Positions 19,791 to 29,194 of a stretch of DNA of 64,000 nucleotides are shown piece by piece; position 1 is the stretch's first letter; each line of letters opens with the position of its first letter. Source of the stretch: Alteromonadaceae bacterium XY-R5 (GTDB lineage Bacteria; Pseudomonadota; Gammaproteobacteria; Enterobacterales; Alteromonadaceae). The notes under the pieces were generated by a model. The model searched no databases and was not told the DNA's origin. It saw only the letters and a program-made list of their open reading frames with translations. The DNA lies in assembly GCA_001660395.1 (NCBI GenBank), contig LXWE01000001.1, positions 496,001-560,000 of the forward strand, given 5' to 3'. Position numbers and translations under genes: made by a program.

Positions 19791-20558
19791 GTGGTCTTTC
19801 CGCATTTTTCAATCCTATTCCGCCAATTGTTCTGGATACGCTGCGGTTACGTCTGTTTGTTTTGGACATTAGCCATTACTGTCTCCAGCGCCACTGCATC
19901 AGACAAACTCCAGCTCTATCTGGTCGGCAGCCATGACTCTTATCTGTCGGATATCTCAGAGCAAATCCTGATTGAGGCTTATGCCAGAATGGGCGTCGAG
20001 GCGATTCGGGTCGATTCACCTACCGCCCGAAATCTGCGCCTGACCGAGAAAGGCCAAATCGATGGCCAGCTCAATCGAAAGGCGGGGTTAGAGGAATATT
20101 TTGAACAAGTTATTATGATCCCAGTAGCGATTAACTATGCGGATCTGTATGTGTTTTCTACTGGGTTCAAACCACAAATAGACGGCTGGGAAAGTTTGCA
20201 GGGTTATCAGGTTTCTTACCCCAGAGGCATAGTGATCATCGAACAGCATATCTCGGATGAAGATAATTTCGGCTTAACCACCTATGACCAGGCCATTGAA
20301 TTTCTGCATCGTGGCAGATGCCAGCTCACCGTGGGTGATTACATAGATACCCTGGTGGCAACAAAAAAATTAGGACTCACAGACATCATCCCCGTCGCAA
20401 AACTCGAGCATATCTCGCTCTATCACTACCTGCACGCCTCCCATAAAAATCTCATTCCAACCATTACCCTGATTCTGGAACAGATGCTGGAAAGCGGGCG
20501 TATTGAGGAGATTCGTAATGCCCACCTTAAGCAACTGGGCATCGAGCCTCAGCAGTAA
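19791..20558 (+). CDS. Periplasmic solute-binding protein (SBP_bac_3-like)
   Basis: 255 residues from a GTG; the start is uncertain because no ATG occurs in frame for the first 68 codons. A signal peptide covers about residues 8-37 (cleavage near SATASDK). The mature part reads as a family-3 extracellular binding domain, KLQLYLVGSHDSYLSDISEQILIEAYARMG near the start, then short motifs such as GQIDGQLNR and QVSYPRG and a C-terminal helix EQMLESGRIEEIR. Orphan proteins of this kind in Alteromonadales and Vibrionales often bind amino acids or serve as sensors. No permease or ATPase genes are adjacent, so a transport role is unproven. Its 3' end overlaps the convergent mocA-like gene by 32 bp. 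Confidence 0.75.
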   Translation: MVFPHFSILFRQLFWIRCGYVCLFWTLAITVSSATASDKLQLYLVGSHDSYLSDISEQILIEAYARMGVEAIRVDSPTARNLRLTEKGQIDGQLNRKAGLEEYFEQVIMIPVAINYADLYVFSTGFKPQIDGWESLQGYQVSYPRGIVIIEQHISDEDNFGLTTYDQAIEFLHRGRCQLTVGDYIDTLVATKKLGLTDIIPVAKLEHISLYHYLHASHKNLIPTITLILEQMLESGRIEEIRNAHLKQLGIEPQQ

Positions 20559-21129
20559 ATTTAGCCAGTTGCGCCCGGGTATCGATATCCAGTGCCGCTG
20601 ACGCCATCGACACCTTAACGACCTTATTTTGCGGATTTATCAACAAGGCTTTAGCCCCCTTATCGCCATTCAGCATGGCTAACTGGGAAAAATACGCACG
20701 CGGAAATAGTGCAGGCACACCGACCTGATCCAGATATTCACTACAAACAATATGTTCAGGAGCTGCATGAGTAACCAACGTCCGTAAATCGGCCGCGCTG
20801 ACATTCGGCTGATCTGCCAGCATGATCAACACCGCATCGCAGTCCTGAGGCAATTGCCCCACGCCAAACGCGATTGACGTGCCTAAACCTTGTTGCCAGT
20901 TTGAGTGAAAACACAAGGGCACTTGCGGTAATGCTTTCGCATTTTGAGCGTCAGCGATCTGCCCATGCCAGGCTCCGGTTAGCACAGTCACAGGCCCCAA
21001 TTTGCTGGACAGCGCAACATGCACCGCATTTCTCAACAGGCTGGTAGTTTCGCGAACAGGCGCCAGCAACTTACAGCCATTGAAACGCCGACTGGCCCCA
21101 GCCGCTAACACTAATATTGTCAGCTTCAA
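20527..21129 (-). CDS. MobA/MocA-like molybdenum cofactor nucleotidyltransferase
   Basis: 200 residues from the TTG at 21129. It starts with the nucleotide-binding motif LVLAAGASRRFNGCKLL and carries LIMLADQPNVSAADL, the DQP motif of MocA-type enzymes that transfer CMP (or GMP) to molybdopterin. The TTG overlaps the TGA of the upstream xdhC-like gene (TTGA), a translational coupling arrangement, and a GGAAAG lies just before it; the longer frame to 21210 is therefore rejected. Its position as last gene in a molybdenum hydroxylase operon indicates that it makes the cytosine dinucleotide cofactor used by the IorAB-like enzyme upstream. Confidence 0.85.
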   Translation of the reverse strand: MKLTILVLAAGASRRFNGCKLLAPVRETTSLLRNAVHVALSSKLGPVTVLTGAWHGQIADAQNAKALPQVPLCFHSNWQQGLGTSIAFGVGQLPQDCDAVLIMLADQPNVSAADLRTLVTHAAPEHIVCSEYLDQVGVPALFPRAYFSQLAMLNGDKGAKALLINPQNKVVKVSMASAALDIDTRAQLAKFTAEARCPVA

Positions 21130-22175
21130 CTGGCTTTCCGTTGCAAAGTATTGCCGACCAGCACCTGACTTAAAGACGCACCACTGCGCTGGGCAATCGC
21201 GGCCTGACATTCGGCCAAAATAGATAAGGCAATGGTTTCCGGCAACTCGGCCCCCAGATCCAGTCCAGCAGGTCCAGCCAAAGGCACAGGCAATTGCAGC
21301 AGCGACACCCCCGCCTGCTCCAGCACCTTAGCCCGGCGATTGAGCGGCCCCAGCAAGGCCAGATAAGCTAAGGGACTTTCAGCAAGGGCTGCCAGCGCCT
21401 GGGCATCCAGGCTCACACTGTGGCTCATTAATACAACGGCACTCACCCGGGTTTGGCAGGCAAACGCCGTTAACTCGCTGGCGTTACCAGTAAGGCGCTG
21501 ATGCAAATGGGGGAAATACTCAGGGCGGCCATTGGCAGGGCGTGGATCCCATAACGACACCCGCCAGCCTAACTGCTGCGCCATGTTCGCCAGCGGTCTG
21601 GCATCTATGCCGCCACCCGCGATTAGCAGATGTGGTGGGGCACTAATCCTGGTTTGCAACCAGGATTGTGCGTCTTGTTCGATCAGGGCCGTTGTAGCCA
21701 GCGGCTCTTGCTGTTCGGTATCAGGCACAAATTGCGCGCTCACAGGGGCAGAGCCAGCCCCATAAGCTGTCACCAGTTGGCGATAGCTACCACCGCCATA
21801 ATGTTGTAGCGCATCCAGCACCGCATCCAATTGCAAATAGCGGTTTTCAGCGGTCAGCGGCTGCAACAATATATACACAGTACCGCCACAGCCAATGCCG
21901 AGCTGAAACGCTAAATCGTCTTCATCACTGCCGTCATAGGTTAAGGTAACTGCCTGTTGTTTCAGCATTACCTTACGGGCGTGTAAGTGAATATCCGATT
22001 CCAGACAGCCACCACTGAGCATGCCTAACTGATGGCCGGCGTCACTGAACAACATCATGGCGCCGGCTTTGCGATAGGCCGGTCCCTCGGTTTTGTAAAC
22101 AGTGCCCAACACCCAGTTAGCCTGGTCTCGTAACGGATACCATTGCTGCAACAACGAAAACAGATGGCTCGACAT
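21126..22175 (-). CDS. XdhC/CoxI-family molybdenum hydroxylase maturation protein
   Basis: 349 residues from the ATG at 22175 (AGGTG 6-8 nt upstream); a GTG three codons earlier is the alternative. The N-terminal XdhC/CoxI domain shows VYKTEGPAYRKAGAMML and the GMLSGGCLESDI motif. The C-terminal Rossmann-like domain starts with HLLIAGGGIDARPL and includes VSLWDPRP. XdhC proteins bind the molybdenum cofactor, help its sulfuration and insert it into xanthine-oxidase-family enzymes. Here the target is clearly the oxidoreductase encoded immediately upstream (35-bp gap). It lies in the cytoplasm. Confidence 0.92.
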   Translation of the reverse strand: MSSHLFSLLQQWYPLRDQANWVLGTVYKTEGPAYRKAGAMMLFSDAGHQLGMLSGGCLESDIHLHARKVMLKQQAVTLTYDGSDEDDLAFQLGIGCGGTVYILLQPLTAENRYLQLDAVLDALQHYGGGSYRQLVTAYGAGSAPVSAQFVPDTEQQEPLATTALIEQDAQSWLQTRISAPPHLLIAGGGIDARPLANMAQQLGWRVSLWDPRPANGRPEYFPHLHQRLTGNASELTAFACQTRVSAVVLMSHSVSLDAQALAALAESPLAYLALLGPLNRRAKVLEQAGVSLLQLPVPLAGPAGLDLGAELPETIALSILAECQAAIAQRSGASLSQVLVGNTLQRKAS

Positions 22176-22210
22176 CAAGTTCACCTACTTACTTAGTTTA
22201 GGGCTATCTG

Positions 22211-24400
22211 TTATGCCAGCTTCAATGGCAGGCTGGTTAAGCGCTGACCTGTGACGGCCGCCACTGCATTGGCCACAGCCGGTGCGATAGGCGGTACACC
22301 CGGCTCTCCCACGCCTGTGGGCGGCTCGGCCGATGGCACGATATGCACCTCAATCTCCGGCATTTGGTTAATGCGCAGCACCTGATAATTGTGGAAGTTC
22401 GACTGCTCCACTACGCCGTCTTTAAGGGTAATGGTACTCATCAGCGTCGGCGATAAGCCAAAGCCGATGCCCCCCTCCATTTGCGCGCGGATCACATCCG
22501 GGTTCACCGGCACCCCGCAATCAACGGCACAGACCACTTTCTCGACTGTGATTTGGCCATTTTTCACAGACACTTCAGCGACCTGCGCCACAAAGGTGCT
22601 GAAAGACTCATGTACCGCCACGCCCATACCGTGACCTTCAGGCAGCGCTTTACCCCAGCCAGCTTTGTCGGCCGCGAGTTTCAATACCCCCTGCCAGCGC
22701 GGATGTTTCTCCAATAATTTCATCCGCATGGCAACGGGATCCTGGCCGGTTTTACGCGCCAGTTCATCCATCATGGTTTCGACACTAAAGGCTGTGTGGG
22801 TGCTGCCCACCGAACGCCACCACTGAATGGTGGGGCCGTCTTTAACTGTGGTCAGATCGATTTGAATATTAGGGATGGCATAAGGCAGATTTGAAGCCCC
22901 CTCAACCGACGTGCCGTCGATACCGTCTTTGACCATGCCCCCAAATACCGTGCCTGTGACGATCGACTGACCGACAATATGCTGATACCAGGAAGTGATA
23001 TTACCGTTGTCATCCAGCCCCGCTTTGAGCTGATGCACATAGGCCGGGCGGTAATAGCCGCCCTGGGTATCGTCTTCGCGGCTAAACACCATTTTTACCG
23101 GTATGCCTGGCTTTTGCCGGGCGATTTCCACGGTTTCCACCAGATAATCCGAATAGGGGTTAGCACGGCGGCCGAAGCTGCCACCGGCATACAGCATATG
23201 GATAGTCACCTGCTCAGGCTTAATGCCTAAGGCCTTGGCGATGTTCATCTGATCCACTGTCTGAAACTGTTCGCCATTCCAGATTTCGCAGCCTGCCTCT
23301 GTGACTTTAGCCACGCAGTTCATTGGCTCCATCGCCGAGTGCGACAAAAACGGAAACTCGTAGGTGGCTTCCACCACCTGCGCGGCTTTACTTAAGCCTT
23401 TGGCAGCATCGCCATCACTGCGGGCAGGCTGGCCTTTCTGCTTAGCCAGCTCGCGGTATTCCGCCATGATCTGGGGCGAGCTTTTGCTAAAGGCATTGCT
23501 TTCATCCCACTGGACCTGCAACAAATCCCTACCTTTTTTGGCATTCCAGTAACTGTCCGCCAGAATTGCTACCCCAGTTGGAATGGTCAGTACATCCACC
23601 ACCCCAGGTGAGGCTTTGGCAGCATCGGCGTGCAGGCTTTTTAGGGTAGCCCCAAACTTTGGTGGGTGCAGTATTACCGCCGTTAGCATGCCCGGCAGTT
23701 TGATATCCTGAGTAAAAATCGCAGTACCGTTGTTTTTCCCCGTATCTTTGCGACTAATAAGCTTTTTACCTATGTAGATAAACTGCTCTGGGGTTTTGAG
23801 AATAACGTCTTCGGGTGCAGGTACCGGCAGTTTGGCCGCCTCGGCTGCCAGCTCACCAAAGGTTGCCTGCTTGCTGCCGTAGGTGACCACACCCCGGCTG
23901 ACATGAATTTTTCCTGGCTCAGTGCCCCATTTTTTCGCTGCTGCCGCCACCAGCATGGCCTTGGCCGTTGCCCCTGCGGTACGCATTTGCATAAAGGAAT
24001 TGGGTATAGCGGAACTGCCGCCCGTGCCCTGCATCGGGCCCCAAAACAAATTGTTATAGCGGCTGCCATCGGCAGGTGCACCTTCGGCGACAACTTGCTC
24101 CCAGGCCGCATCCAGTTCATCGGCCACTAAGGTCAGTAAACCGGTATAGGTGCCCTGGCCCATTTCAACGTGCTTGATAACCACAGTTACCTGATTATCT
24201 TCACCAATGCGCACAAAGGCATTGGGCATAAACTCGCCACTGTCAGCGGCTGCACTGGCGGCATTCGCCTCTTTTGTGCCAGCAACAGACACCCCCAGGG
24301 TTAAGCCCGCACCAACGCCGCCTACCAGTTTTAAAAATTGACGTCTGTTCGGCGCCAGGGATGCCCCCTGAGACAGGTGTGAAAAAAACAGTCTACCCAT
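22211..24400 (-). CDS. Molybdopterin-binding subunit of an aldehyde/isoquinoline oxidoreductase (IorB-like)
   Basis: 729 residues from the ATG at 24400, which has GGAG 9 nt upstream; the frame continues to 24487 but that N-terminus overlaps iorA. A twin-arginine-type leader [19 protein letters not shown] (about 21-39) points to folded export with its small subunit. The body shows the xanthine-oxidase-family landmarks [43 protein letters not shown] and the late [17 protein letters not shown] with the catalytic Glu. This one-chain form with two alpha/beta-hammerhead regions is typical of isoquinoline 1-oxidoreductase and periplasmic aldehyde oxidases. The true substrate is unknown. Together with the 2Fe-2S subunit it would pass electrons to cytochromes. 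Confidence 0.92.
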   Translation of the reverse strand: MGRLFFSHLSQGASLAPNRRQFLKLVGGVGAGLTLGVSVAGTKEANAASAAADSGEFMPNAFVRIGEDNQVTVVIKHVEMGQGTYTGLLTLVADELDAAWEQVVAEGAPADGSRYNNLFWGPMQGTGGSSAIPNSFMQMRTAGATAKAMLVAAAAKKWGTEPGKIHVSRGVVTYGSKQATFGELAAEAAKLPVPAPEDVILKTPEQFIYIGKKLISRKDTGKNNGTAIFTQDIKLPGMLTAVILHPPKFGATLKSLHADAAKASPGVVDVLTIPTGVAILADSYWNAKKGRDLLQVQWDESNAFSKSSPQIMAEYRELAKQKGQPARSDGDAAKGLSKAAQVVEATYEFPFLSHSAMEPMNCVAKVTEAGCEIWNGEQFQTVDQMNIAKALGIKPEQVTIHMLYAGGSFGRRANPYSDYLVETVEIARQKPGIPVKMVFSREDDTQGGYYRPAYVHQLKAGLDDNGNITSWYQHIVGQSIVTGTVFGGMVKDGIDGTSVEGASNLPYAIPNIQIDLTTVKDGPTIQWWRSVGSTHTAFSVETMMDELARKTGQDPVAMRMKLLEKHPRWQGVLKLAADKAGWGKALPEGHGMGVAVHESFSTFVAQVAEVSVKNGQITVEKVVCAVDCGVPVNPDVIRAQMEGGIGFGLSPTLMSTITLKDGVVEQSNFHNYQVLRINQMPEIEVHIVPSAEPPTGVGEPGVPPIAPAVANAVAAVTGQRLTSLPLKLA

Positions 24401-24423
24401 GATGATATTCTCCTGCTGGCGAC

Positions 24424-24879
24424 TTAAAGCTGTTCGGCGGCGCTTTTGATGGCGCTGCGAATGCGAACGTAGGTAGCACAGCGGCAAATATTGCCCGACA
24501 TAGCCGCATCAATATCTGCATCCGTTGGCTTGGGATTACGCTCTAACAAAGCAATGGCCGACATGATCTGGCCTGACTGGCAGTAACCACACTGAGGCAC
24601 CTGGACAGTATCCCAAGCCGCCTGAACCACCTTGGCCACATTAGATTGTACGCCTTCAATGGTGGTAATTTTTTGGCCTACGGCGGCCATAATGGGTGTC
24701 ACGCAGGAGCGAATGGGTTGACCATTTAAGTGCACAGTACAGGCGCCACACTGGGCCATACCACAGCCAAATTTGGTCCCTGTCATCTCAAGGTGGTCAC
24801 GAATGGCCCACAGGATTGGGGTATCTGGCGTAGCATCGATCTGCCGATCAACGCCGTTTACGTTGAGGGTTACGGACAT
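24424..24879 (-). CDS. 2Fe-2S subunit of the molybdenum hydroxylase (IorA-like)
   Basis: 151 residues, the normal length. The first plant-type 2Fe-2S cluster is bound by C39, C44, C47 and C59 ([14 protein letters not shown]). The second, alpha-helical cluster is bound by C97, C100, C132 and C134 (QCGYCQSGQ and GNICRCATY). It shuttles electrons from the molybdenum centre of the large subunit, whose gene starts 23 bp downstream. It has no leader of its own, consistent with hitch-hiker export through the large subunit's twin-arginine signal. It is the first gene of the operon and faces the AraC-type regulator gene across 317 bp. Confidence 0.95.
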   Translation of the reverse strand: MSVTLNVNGVDRQIDATPDTPILWAIRDHLEMTGTKFGCGMAQCGACTVHLNGQPIRSCVTPIMAAVGQKITTIEGVQSNVAKVVQAAWDTVQVPQCGYCQSGQIMSAIALLERNPKPTDADIDAAMSGNICRCATYVRIRSAIKSAAEQL

Positions 24880-25196
24880 AAAACAACTCCTGGTCTTAGT
24901 TGCCGGGATAATAGACGTGCTTTGATGACGTGGGCGTAAGCTTCTTTTGTTCTACTCTGCCGGTGTTTGCAGGTAAAACATTGGCCCGGAAGCGGCTGCC
25001 CCAAACAGCGCAAAAAAGCATGGGTGTCGATTAGCGACATTACTTGGTGACCCTAAGCATGGTCGCTTTTTTGAAAAAGTGTTAACCCTATGCTCCGAGT
25101 TACTTGCCTAAAACTCCAAACCTGGTGGTGTGAGCTGGATTTATTGCCAAAGGCTGTGGCAAGCTGACAAAGTGTCTCCTCGCAAACCAAAACCTT
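24880..25196. other. Divergent intergenic region between the molybdenum hydroxylase operon and an AraC gene
   Basis: Must hold the promoters of both divergent units and probably the AraC binding sites. A long-range imperfect inverted pair (AAAAAAGC near 25014 and GCTTTTTT near 25068) is present; no strong operator palindrome was recognised. Confidence 0.35.
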
Positions 25197-26093
25197 ATGC
25201 TCACCAACTCTGAACTGACTGAAAACATCGTCATTAACTGCGGCAATCACGACCGTTTAATGACCGACATCAGCGGACTCAGCCTGTTTGTTGGCCGCCA
25301 GCCGTTTCCGCGTACTCCGGTGATTTATCATCCGTCGATTTGTGTTATTGCCAAAGGTGCAAAGCGTATCTTCGTCGGCGAAGATACCCTCAGTTACGAC
25401 GAGAATCACTACCTGATAAACGCCCTCACCCTGCCCATTGAAGCGGAAGTCGTAACAGCCAGTCGCGATGAACCTTGTGTCGGCCTGGTACTGGACATAG
25501 ACGTTAAAATCGTCAGTGAGCTGGTGTTGCAAATGGAGCAAGCCGGCCATGAACAGTCAGAATTCGGCAGTGATGCGTTGATCAGTGCATCGCCCCTTTC
25601 TGCAAATCTGCAGCATGCCCTGACACGGCTGGTAAGCCTTTGCCAGCAACCGTTAGACCGCAGTATTCTGGCCGACAGCATTAAGCGGGAAATCTTTTTT
25701 GAAGTTCTTAAAGGTCCCCAAAGTCAGGTATTACGTAATTGCCTGAGCCAGTACCGTTATGTGAACCGGCTGGTGCCTGTGGTCCAGTACATCAGCGAGA
25801 ATTTTCATCGTACTCTGGATATTTATACGCTGGCGGATATGGCCAGTATGAGCACGTCATCCCTGCATCAGCAGTTTAAAGCCATGACGTCGTTATCGCC
25901 GATGCAGTTTGTCAAAAACCTGCGCCTGCACCGCGCCCGTACCTTAATGCTGGCGGGGATCAACGCCAGCGATGCCTGCTATCAGGTGGGTTATAGCAGC
26001 CCGTCGCAGTTTAGCCGCGAATACAAACGTTTATTCGGCAGCTCGCCCAAAGACCTGATGACAGAGAAATCCCCCCTGGCAACGCTCGCCTAA
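25197..26093 (+). CDS. AraC-family transcriptional regulator
   Basis: 298 residues. The N-terminal half is an AraC-type cupin effector domain of the DUF-like arabinose-binding-superfamily form (YHPSICVIAKGAKRIFVGED, then YLINALTLPIEAEV). The C-terminal 100 residues contain two helix-turn-helix units: TLADMASMSTSSLHQQFKAM and the signature VGYSSPSQFSREYKRLFGSS. Regulators of this form are commonly found beside aldehyde or alcohol oxidoreductase genes. It is divergent from the IorAB-like operon and upstream of the metallo-beta-lactamase-fold gene, so it most likely controls one or both. Confidence 0.93.
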   Translation: MLTNSELTENIVINCGNHDRLMTDISGLSLFVGRQPFPRTPVIYHPSICVIAKGAKRIFVGEDTLSYDENHYLINALTLPIEAEVVTASRDEPCVGLVLDIDVKIVSELVLQMEQAGHEQSEFGSDALISASPLSANLQHALTRLVSLCQQPLDRSILADSIKREIFFEVLKGPQSQVLRNCLSQYRYVNRLVPVVQYISENFHRTLDIYTLADMASMSTSSLHQQFKAMTSLSPMQFVKNLRLHRARTLMLAGINASDACYQVGYSSPSQFSREYKRLFGSSPKDLMTEKSPLATLA

Positions 26094-26197
26094 CTCCTTC
26101 CGCGACTTGAAATTTAGGGTAAACAAACCCACCTAAAGATTGCGCTTGTGATGTTCACAACCAATAATGGTTAACTATTTCGATAAAGGACCCCACA

Positions 26198-27139
26198 ATG
26201 AAAACAACTTATTTAGCTGCGCTAACGCTAGCTTGCCTGGCCAGTACCAACAGCCATGCAGCTGCCGACATGGCAGGCACTCAGGCTCCCGGCTACTACA
26301 GAATGATGTTGGGCAACTTTGAAGTGACAGTGCTAAACGACGGCACCATGGATTTACCCGTTGACCAACTGTTAAACCAGGATCCGAAAACGACCCTGAC
26401 CCAGTTAAAGCAGGTACATGCCAGCTCCCCGCTGGAAACCTCAGACAACGCCTTTTTAATCAATACAGGCAAAAAGCTGGTACTGATTGATGCCGGTGCA
26501 GGAGCTAATGTTCCCACTCTGGGCGGAATGCTGAAAAACCTTGCAGCAGCCGGCTACAGCCCGGAACAGGTAGACGAGATTTATATTACCCATATGCACC
26601 CTGATCATGTGGGCGGCCTAATCAAAGACGGTAAAGCTGTATTCCCAAATGCCATCATTCGCGCCGATAAAGCTGAAGTAGGCTACTGGTTAAGTGAAAG
26701 CGAAATGGCCAAAGCGCCTGAAGCCAAACAGGGCTATTTTAAAGCTGCCATGGCGGCCCTTGCTCCTTATCAAGCGGCAGGAAAAATCAAACCTTTCAGC
26801 GGTGAAACCGCGCTAATGGATGGCATTAGCGCCGAACCTGCCCACGGTCATACCCCAGGTCACAGCACCTATAAAGTGACCAGCGAAGGTCAGACCCTGA
26901 TGGTACTGGGCGACTTGATGCATGTAGCTGCAGTGCAGTTTGCTCACCCAGATGTGACGATCAAATTTGACTCTGACAACGTGGCGGCCGAAGCCCAGCG
27001 CCAGACCATTTTTAAACAGATTGCCGAAAGTGGCGTAATCATGAGTGCAACCCACCTGCAATTCCCTGCCCTTGGTTATTTGAATGCCGATGGCAACGGT
27101 TATCGCTGGGTGCCAGTGAATTATCAGCGCATGCGCTAA
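26198..27139 (+). CDS. Secreted metallo-beta-lactamase-fold hydrolase
   Basis: 313 residues with a signal peptide (cleavage near SHA, 21). The zinc-binding signature THMHPDHVGGL begins at residue 131 (H132, H134, D136, H137). Further ligands are in GHTPGHSTY and LGDLMHVA. The N-terminal GYYRMMLGNFEVTVLNDGTM is typical of a periplasmic group annotated only as MBL-fold hydrolases and related to lactonases. It could hydrolyse lactones, esters or thioesters. It is 104 bp after the AraC gene and probably belongs to its regulon, perhaps clearing a product of the molybdenum hydroxylase. It is not a classical beta-lactamase by sequence. Confidence 0.9.
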   Translation: MKTTYLAALTLACLASTNSHAAADMAGTQAPGYYRMMLGNFEVTVLNDGTMDLPVDQLLNQDPKTTLTQLKQVHASSPLETSDNAFLINTGKKLVLIDAGAGANVPTLGGMLKNLAAAGYSPEQVDEIYITHMHPDHVGGLIKDGKAVFPNAIIRADKAEVGYWLSESEMAKAPEAKQGYFKAAMAALAPYQAAGKIKPFSGETALMDGISAEPAHGHTPGHSTYKVTSEGQTLMVLGDLMHVAAVQFAHPDVTIKFDSDNVAAEAQRQTIFKQIAESGVIMSATHLQFPALGYLNADGNGYRWVPVNYQRMR

Positions 27140-27170
27140 ATATGGTGCAAAGAACAAGGAGGTTCTTCTG

Positions 27171-27518
27171 ATGCTCACATTGCTGCAGCAACATCAACAC
27201 CAGATAGATGGCAACACCATTGATGTTAGCTACCATCGTCTAAGTACCCGATTAACCATTAAGGTCAATCAGCAACCTGTATTTTCTAGCCATATCTGTT
27301 TTCGTCCGTTTTTGAAACAGACATTTGTAGTGGGTCAAAAGCAATATCAATTACGGCTGTGCTGGTTAGTGCTGTGGCAGGCAAAATTGTATCAAGGCAG
27401 CAATATCCTAATTGAAGAAATACTGCCCATACGTCGCAGAAAATCCTTTATCTTTTTGGGTTACACCGTTATAGCCAGCAGTATTAAGCTGAGTATGGTG
27501 CTGTTACTGAATCCTTAA
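27171..27518 (+). CDS. Small hypothetical protein with a C-terminal membrane segment
   Basis: 115 residues, not recognised. A strong AAGGAGG lies 8 nt before the ATG, which supports real translation. The first 80 residues look like a beta-rich soluble domain (DVSYHRLSTRLTIKVNQQPV, then VGQKQYQLRLCWLVLWQ). Basic RRRK at about 88-91 precedes a hydrophobic stretch SFIFLGYTVIASSIKLSMVL that could cross the membrane. It follows the MBL-fold gene by 31 bp in the same direction and is convergent with the DUF2182 gene (10-bp gap). Confidence 0.6.
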   Translation: MLTLLQQHQHQIDGNTIDVSYHRLSTRLTIKVNQQPVFSSHICFRPFLKQTFVVGQKQYQLRLCWLVLWQAKLYQGSNILIEEILPIRRRKSFIFLGYTVIASSIKLSMVLLLNP

Positions 27519-27528
27519 CTGTTAAGAT

Positions 27529-28452
27529 TTAAACCAACATTTCAAGCCCCACAAGCAAATACCCCGCGCCTGTGATGATTAAACCTGCGCCACTGGCGGA
27601 TACCAGCAGACGCTTCCAGCGTTCATCTGTGATCCACTTCTCCAGTAACACAAATAACGCCAGTAATAGTACCGCTAACAGGTTCATCACACCGGTGACA
27701 AACAGCACCAGCATTAATACCCAGCAACAGCCGACACAAAAGCTGCCATGCTGCAGCCCCATTAACAGCGCGCCTTTGCGGCCTTCACGCCAGTGGGCCA
27801 TCAGGAAATTCAGTGGTGAGCGACAAAAGCTTAAGCAACGCTGTTTTAACCCTGAAAACTGAAACAAACCTGCTGCGATCAGAATAAGGCCCGTTAGCCA
27901 GTTTGCTTTCAGGGTCATATTCATATCCAGCCAGTGTTGCTGCTGAAAGCCCCACTGCAACGCGGTTGCACCAATGGAATAGCCACTCCACACCAGCAGA
28001 TAGCCAAGCAAAAACAGGTAGGCAGGTACCGCGCGCGATTCATGACGGCGGCGGTTCACCGTAATAAACGCAAGTAACATGGGCGCTGCCGAAGGCAGCA
28101 TCATGGCGACCATCATCACCGCCCACATCACAAACAGCATGATAAAGTCCCGCAACTGCCAGCTTGCGTTCATCGTCATGCCTGGCATATCCATCGTCAT
28201 CTCGGACATTGGCATGTTCATCTGCGCCATATCCATATTGGGCATATCCGCCATGTCCATGCTGCCGCTATGCATAGCAGGCATCGACATTTCCTGCATG
28301 CTCTGCATGTCACCCATATCTGCCATGATCAGGGCCATATCCACCAGATACCACCAGCTCAGCAGCACCATAAGCACGATGCCGCCAAGCAGAAACTGGC
28401 GCTCCCGTTGCTGGATCAGGGCGAGATCAGGCTGCGCGGTTGGTCCAGTCAA
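27529..28452 (-). CDS. DUF2182 multipass membrane protein with Met-rich loop, putative metal handling
   Basis: 307 residues. One membrane helix (about 20-40) is followed by a remarkable loop with 21 Met between residues 39 and 94 in repeats of the DMxxMxM type. Then come the DUF2182 core helices (MWAVMMVAMMLPSAAPMLLA near 109-128, and LLMGLQHGSFCVGCCWVLM near 225-245 with a Cys pair). Met-rich loops of this kind bind Cu(I) in copper chaperones and transporters. DUF2182 proteins are annotated as predicted metal-binding membrane proteins without established function. The start overlaps the DUF1326 gene by 26 bp, indicating coupled expression. Confidence 0.85.
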   Translation of the reverse strand: MTGPTAQPDLALIQQRERQFLLGGIVLMVLLSWWYLVDMALIMADMGDMQSMQEMSMPAMHSGSMDMADMPNMDMAQMNMPMSEMTMDMPGMTMNASWQLRDFIMLFVMWAVMMVAMMLPSAAPMLLAFITVNRRRHESRAVPAYLFLLGYLLVWSGYSIGATALQWGFQQQHWLDMNMTLKANWLTGLILIAAGLFQFSGLKQRCLSFCRSPLNFLMAHWREGRKGALLMGLQHGSFCVGCCWVLMLVLFVTGVMNLLAVLLLALFVLLEKWITDERWKRLLVSASGAGLIITGAGYLLVGLEMLV

Positions 28453-29059
28453 AGTCGTATAAAATCCAGTTGGAATCTTTGGCTGCTACGCTCACGCCAT
28501 CGGCACTGGCGCTATGACTACCCTGACCACAGGCACCGCGCGTCCAGATAAAGCCGGTGGGCAAATCCACGAAAGCCTCGTGCGCTTCACCCGTGACCGG
28601 ATTTTTAAAGCTCTGGCCGTTACCTTCAGCAATGCCCTCGGCGATAAAGCGCGAATTAATGCCACTGCCTTCAATGCGAATGGGTGCCTTTTGTAAGCCC
28701 ACTACTTCGAAGGTGGGGCCCAGCAGCTCCCACGGCATACCGCCCAGAGCACCAGTAAACACCTGAGCCAAAGCGCCGATTTGCGCCTCAGTGGTATCCG
28801 GCTCCACCACAAATACGGCTTTGCCGTTGCCTTCGTGGATGGCTTTGGGCCAGTCAATAATGGCGCAGCATTTCAGCCCGGCAATCGATACATCACCGAC
28901 TTTACCTGCATCTATGGAAAGCCCGACTAAGGCCTTACAACTGCCATCGGCCGAGTTAGGAAAACCGCCGAAATTACAGCCACAACCATAGTCACAATTA
29001 CAAAATTCATAGCCCTGACCAGACATGTGCCAGGATACGTTAGGTACAGCGTCAGACAT
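28427..29059 (-). CDS. DUF1326 domain protein, Cys-rich
   Basis: 210 residues from the ATG at 29059, which has AGGGTGG 7 nt upstream; a GTG at 29071 is the alternative. The N-terminal EFCNCDYGCGCNFGG motif holds four closely spaced Cys, and further Cys occur in GLKCCAIIDW and TRGACGQGSHS. These are hallmarks of DUF1326, of unknown function, which is regularly found next to DUF2182 genes as here. The Cys array suggests metal binding, and the pairing suggests that the soluble partner delivers a metal to, or receives it from, the Met-rich membrane protein. No signal peptide is visible. Confidence 0.88.
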   Translation of the reverse strand: MSDAVPNVSWHMSGQGYEFCNCDYGCGCNFGGFPNSADGSCKALVGLSIDAGKVGDVSIAGLKCCAIIDWPKAIHEGNGKAVFVVEPDTTEAQIGALAQVFTGALGGMPWELLGPTFEVVGLQKAPIRIEGSGINSRFIAEGIAEGNGQSFKNPVTGEAHEAFVDLPTGFIWTRGACGQGSHSASADGVSVAAKDSNWILYDFDWTNRAA

Positions 29060-29194
29060 GGAAAAATCCACCCTGTAAAGTTGAACCTGATAAGTATGGG
29101 TGTTGCTATCAGAGCTGCAAGAAATGGGTAAGAAAGTGACTCGGATTATTTGGCGTTTTATAAACGGGGTTCAAACACGAAAAAACGCAACAAC

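Noticed and set aside
26198-27139. Calling the MBL-fold protein a beta-lactamase or AHL lactonase
   Set aside because: Only the shared zinc motif supports either; the N-terminal region fits a broader secreted hydrolase group.
28178-28330. Short tandem repeats (CATxTCxxxCAT pattern) considered as a CRISPR or satellite
   Set aside because: They are codon-level repeats of the Met-Asp loop in the DUF2182 gene, of irregular spacing and no constant repeat unit.
27572-28551. Forward-strand ORFs opposite the DUF2182/DUF1326 genes
   Set aside because: They are antisense shadows; the Met/Ile/Cys-rich translation only reflects the Met-rich repeat on the other strand.
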